Part shown: positions 26,332 through 29,122 of the stretch, one piece after another
Layout of the letters: the number at the start of each line of letters is the position of its first letter
How positions within the stretch are numbered: position 1 is the stretch's first letter
From: Stramenopiles sp. TOSAG23-2
Lineage: Eukaryota; Sar
DNA: 29,122 nucleotides
NCBI GenBank assembly: GCA_900128395.1
Contig: LT649315.1
Span: 9,847 to 38,968, forward strand
Direction: 5' to 3'
Notes under the pieces: generated by a model
Seen by the model: the letters and a program-made list of their open reading frames with translations, nothing else
Database searches by the model: none
What the model was told of the DNA's origin: nothing
Position numbers and translations under genes: made by a program

Positions 26332-27579
26332 ATGATGTCTGCAATGTCATTATCAACAAATTCAACAGAAAAATATGAAAAATATGACAATTGGACACCT
26401 TATTCAGGCACAATGACCCAAAAAAGTGCTGGGTGGGAATATAAAAGTGGAAAATATCTTGGTGAGAGTGTCGTATTTTACAGAAATGTACCATTCAATT
26501 CAAGAAAAAAAGTTAAAAAACATACTGTTGCGTATGTGTTAAACAGCTTAACACCAAACACAGTTACTTTTAATAAGATGATACAGCTGTTGCGGAAACA
26601 CTCATCCGTTTCAAGCAATGAGTTTACAGTACAGGATTTACGGCAACTTGAAACCAAAGGGAAACGTAAAACCAAAACAAGTGCATACTGCGGAGAATGT
26701 GGCAATAAAATAAGCAGCACTGCACTCACATCTGGCTTTTGCAATACTTGCACATCGCGAAAAAGACAAAAAATGCAAAAGGAGGTACTGCGACAAAAAA
26801 AGGAGAAAGAAGAAAAAGAGGCAAATATACTAGCCAAAGAGGCAAATATATTAGATTTAAAGAAACAAATACGTGAAATGAAACAAGAAAGTAATAAAAT
26901 CAAGGAAAAAATGAATCTTCAACAACTGGAACTGGTAAAGTTAGAGCAATCTTTTGCCACAGTTAGTTTGGAAAAAAACAATTTTATAAAAGAACAAGAG
27001 AGAAGTAAGGCAACGTCTCTACAGGAGGAAAATGATTTTTTGAAAGGGAATTTTGAGGCAATGAGTACTAATATTGGTGACTTTCTTGCATTAAATGGCA
27101 CAATAATAAGCCAACAACAACAAATTAACAATAATAATAATGAAATAAAAGCTAAATTTGAAACGTTAGAGCAATCATTTCGTCAAGTTGTTCTTGCATT
27201 AAATGGCACAATAATAAGCCAACAACAACAAATTAACAATAATAATAATGAAATAAAAGCTAAATTTGAAACGTTAGAGCAATCATTTCGTCAAGTTGAA
27301 GAGAAAGTAGAGTCTTTTGGTATTGGGTTGGAAAAATTAAAAAATATGCAATACCTGCCAAGAGAAAATCCCTTTGGCATCTCTTTGATTGAAGATGTAA
27401 CATACTTTGGTATATATAGACTGGCTTCAACACCGTTTTCCAATGGTTATACAGGTATTGAGCGTGTTTCCAATCTTTCAGGTTTAGGAAAATCAGAGGC
27501 GTACATGGCTTGCAACAGCCTGATGCGTGTTGCTGCATCCTGTTCCGTCGGGACACTTGTTTTTGCTACCGAATACTGA
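26332..27579 (+). CDS. Transposon-borne zinc-ribbon coiled-coil protein, family unknown
   Basis: The product has 415 residues and is the only ORF of the TIR element. Residues 1-115 are mixed polar with a basic patch (NSRKKVKKHTVAYVL) and a helical region (NKMIQLLRKH). A CxxC-x13-CxxC motif (C120, C123, C137, C140; YCGECGNKISS, GFCNTC) forms a probable zinc ribbon. From ~142 to ~325 is a Lys/Glu/Gln-rich coiled coil containing a 36-residue tandem repeat starting ALNGTIISQQQQINNNN. The last ~85 residues (NPFGISLIEDVTYFGIYRL, RVSNLSGLGKSEAYMAC) look globular. No DDE/D or RNase-H motif, tyrosine recombinase or reverse-transcriptase signature is visible. It could be an accessory transposon protein, a DNA-binding regulator or a captured gene. 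The start MMSAMS lies just inside the left TIR. Confidence 0.72.
   Translation: MMSAMSLSTNSTEKYEKYDNWTPYSGTMTQKSAGWEYKSGKYLGESVVFYRNVPFNSRKKVKKHTVAYVLNSLTPNTVTFNKMIQLLRKHSSVSSNEFTVQDLRQLETKGKRKTKTSAYCGECGNKISSTALTSGFCNTCTSRKRQKMQKEVLRQKKEKEEKEANILAKEANILDLKKQIREMKQESNKIKEKMNLQQLELVKLEQSFATVSLEKNNFIKEQERSKATSLQEENDFLKGNFEAMSTNIGDFLALNGTIISQQQQINNNNNEIKAKFETLEQSFRQVVLALNGTIISQQQQINNNNNEIKAKFETLEQSFRQVEEKVESFGIGLEKLKNMQYLPRENPFGISLIEDVTYFGIYRLASTPFSNGYTGIERVSNLSGLGKSEAYMACNSLMRVAASCSVGTLVFATEY
27084..27299 (+). repeat. In-frame tandem duplication of 108 bp inside the element ORF
   Basis: TCTTGCATTAAATGGCACAA starts at 27084 and again at 27192; the two 108-bp copies are identical over nearly all their length and add exactly 36 residues to the coiled coil. 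Confidence 0.95.
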
Positions 27580-28263
27580 TGGTCAAAAACTGTAAAATAA
27601 AACCTACCTTGATAAGATCGTTGGTTTTTTATTATTCTGTTCCATCGCGAGTACTCTCTAAACTGAGCAAACGTAATATTTGCTTTTTTTCGATTATTTG
27701 CTACTACCGATTTCATAGTCAAAACTGGGAGAAAGCAGCTAAAATACGCCAAAATACGCTACAATGCACCAGCAATTGTATGGTAATTAGGCCAGAGATG
27801 TTTATTACATGTATATATATGTACAGAGATTAAACACGCCTTTCCTAAAGTGTAAGGGGCAAAGCCTCCGGTATATTATATACCAATATTAAGTGCATGC
27901 ACAAAATGCGATGTATATTCTAATTTTATCCTGTTTATGTGTATTATAATTTTTATATTTTTCTTATTATGAATAGTTATATATATTTTAAGATATGTTG
28001 ATAAAAAGACTGTCGGCAAAATATACTTTTTGAACTCCTCAATTTTACACCTCCGACGTTCGTTGTGTACCTGCTATTTCTCCCATGCTATGTACCTGGA
28101 AAATAATGGAAAATAATAATGTTTGTTCTCCTACTTAAAATATGTAGTAATACATTGCATGATTTCGCTATCAAAATCGTACATCCTTAAATTTTGCTAT
28201 ATTTTTGCCATGGCTATTGTGCGGTGTGTTTATTAACCTTCTCGTCGGGGGACTTTTTGGATG

Positions 28264-28287
28264 GAAGTGGCCAAAAACAGCCACTTC
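28264..28287. repeat. Hairpin repeat, copy 1 of 3
   Basis: GAAGTGGC and GCCACTTC form a perfect 8-bp stem around the loop CAAAAACA. It lies 6 bases inside the left TIR of the piggyBac-type element. The same 24-base unit recurs at 28574-28597. Confidence 0.92.
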
Positions 28288-28573
28288 AATTTCCGACATT
28301 TTTCGTATGATATTTTACAAACTACCTGCTATTCCCATTATATAAATCCATCTGGAAAACATAAATATATTTTAGTTTCGGCAAGGAAAATAGACACTTT
28401 TGATAGGGGCGATTTTGTGTAGTCTAATCAATTTACACAAATTATAAAGAAAATACTCATCTTCAAGTGTATTCTACTACAAAAAATCGTTAAGGATGGG
28501 ATAAAACCATGCAATAAACCTAAAGATGACTAAAAAGGATTTTCAATAAGATAAATACAGAGCGCTTAAAGTG

Positions 28574-28597
28574 GAAGTGGCCAAAAACAGCCACTTC
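28574..28597. repeat. Hairpin repeat, copy 2 of 3
   Basis: Identical 24-base hairpin (stem GAAGTGGC, loop CAAAAACA), close to the middle of the element. Confidence 0.92.
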
Positions 28598-28874
28598 TAA
28601 TTTGATCAAACAGTATATGTGTGTGGAAATGTATGCATTGTTTTCTGGTCGTTTTTCTGTGAACGATATCTACAAGTACGGCCGGGGGATTATTGCTTAC
28701 ATGAAAATAACATGAACAACTACTCAACCTTATACTAAACTTTGGCTACATATAGGCGATTAAAAATCGGAAATATTTAATTTAATGTGTTATATTTTTT
28801 AATAAATTTTATCAATGCTATTCCATACTGCTTTATTAGAATGGAAATAGCATCAAAAATTCCATTTTTTTAAG

Positions 28875-28898
28875 CAAGTGGCCAAAAACAGCCACTTC
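28875..28898. repeat. Hairpin repeat, copy 3 of 3
   Basis: Same hairpin with one base different at its outer edge (CAAGTGGC instead of GAAGTGGC). It is subterminal to the right TIR, and all three copies have the same orientation. Confidence 0.9.
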
Positions 28899-28924
28899 TA
28901 AAAGTCCCCCGACGAGAAGGTTAA

Positions 28925-29122
28925 GAAGTGTAGAAGTGTTTAAAAGTGTTTAAGTTGGTATGATAGACTTAGTCACTTTAACTTAGTCTAGGTCCTATAG
29001 ACTTTTCAGTAGTATATACAATATCCTTGTAAATGAGCAGGATTGTTAGTGGATTTCAAAACGGTGCTTAATGTTGTAAGTACTACTTCCACGACATTAT
29101 TGATAGGAAATGAAAGTAGTAG
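28925..29122. other. Right-end flank, no gene seen
   Basis: A short A+T-rich stretch with small GAAGTGT/AAAGTGTTTAAG repeats next to the TTAA site. No coding potential is visible before the window ends. Confidence 0.4.

Larger units (their letters stand above)
25915..28109. mobile_element. DNA transposon-like element with ~300-bp terminal inverted repeats
   Basis: The left arm (26026-26326, with an extra tandem copy of its outer part from 25915) and right arm (27808-28109) are inverted repeats of about 300 bp with only scattered differences. Both start CCATTATTTTCCAGGTACAT and share GCAGGTACACAACGAACGTC, CGACAGTCTTTTTATC and GGAGGCTTTGCCCCTTACAC. The unique interior holds one ORF (26332-27579) beginning a few bases inside the left arm, so the arm probably supplies the promoter. 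Long TIRs recall Mutator-like and some other DNA transposons, but no transposase motif is seen and no clean target-site duplication is present (AAAAT occurs on both sides with a 3-base offset). It may be a non-autonomous or gene-carrying element. Confidence 0.82.
25769..28228. repeat. Perfect 14-bp outer inverted repeat enclosing the TIR element
   Basis: CACACCGCACAATA at 25769-25782 is matched exactly by TATTGTGCGGTGTG at 28215-28228. Bases inward (25783-25914 and 28110-28214) show no convincing homology to each other. A 14-bp perfect match at this spacing is unlikely by chance in such DNA. It may be the true ends of a larger element or an older short element into which the inner one inserted. 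Flanks GTTT and TTTA give at most a 3-bp TTT direct repeat. Confidence 0.6.
28237..28920. mobile_element. piggyBac-type non-autonomous element (MITE) with TTAA target site
   Basis: The element is flanked by TTAA on both sides (28233-28236 and 28921-28924) and its ends are perfect 21-bp inverted repeats (28237-28257 and 28900-28920) starting CCTTCTCGTCGGGGGAC. A TTAA duplication with ends beginning CCYT is the established signature of the piggyBac superfamily. The 684-bp interior has no ORF of note, so it depends on a transposase from elsewhere. Perfect end identity indicates recent insertion. Confidence 0.88.

Noticed and set aside
27447-27752. 101-codon minus-strand frame at the 3' end of the element ORF
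   Set aside because: Mostly antisense to the well-supported zinc-ribbon ORF, and no domain is recognisable.
1-29122. tRNA or rRNA genes
   Set aside because: I looked for T-loop-like GGTTCGAA motifs and cloverleaf arms and found none; a covariance-model scan would be decisive.

Overview
This is nuclear DNA from a eukaryote, very probably a free-living, AT-rich, intron-poor protist. It encodes a diphthamide synthase (DPH1), a TRAPPC12-like trafficking subunit, a two-box HMGB protein, a protein kinase and a gene with a visible GT-AG intron. Asn/Asp tracts come from expanded AAT/GAT codons, and intergenic DNA is mostly A+T with TA microsatellites. The mix of a TKL-type kinase with TIR and LRR domains, large cache-type sensory membrane proteins and tandem histidine-phosphatase domains would fit a stramenopile such as a diatom relative, but the lineage is inference only.

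Left part (1-7400): a 5'-truncated TRAPPC12-like gene (+) converges on DPH1 (-). DPH1 stops just after its last conserved motif and runs directly into the C-terminal 68 codons of an unrelated PP2C phosphatase, which looks like a rearrangement junction. A doubtful ORF holding a 138-bp tandem duplication follows, then a kinase-TIR-LRR gene (-). Middle (7400-17060): a 1210-residue polytopic membrane protein (-), about 2 kb of gene-free DNA with small inverted repeats and tandem duplications, HMGB (-), a ~61-64-bp minisatellite, a small membrane protein (-) with a probable homopolymer frameshift near its start, and an Asn-rich coiled-coil protein (+). Right part (17060-25400): a two-domain histidine phosphatase (-) broken by a homopolymer frameshift, a Tc1/mariner-like MITE, an alpha/beta hydrolase (+) with a 90-bp intron, an orphan C-terminal reading frame (-), and a 1059-residue membrane protein (-).

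The right end (25.7-29.1 kb) is mobile-element DNA. A ~2.1-2.2 kb element with ~300-bp terminal inverted repeats carries one ORF encoding a zinc-ribbon plus coiled-coil protein that resembles no transposase I recognise. It lies between a perfect 14-bp outer inverted repeat. Eight bases further on is a 684-bp TTAA-flanked piggyBac-type non-autonomous element carrying three copies of one hairpin. Tandem duplications of 44-138 bp recur across the window, in coding, intergenic and transposon DNA. The genes do not form an operon or an evident shared pathway.
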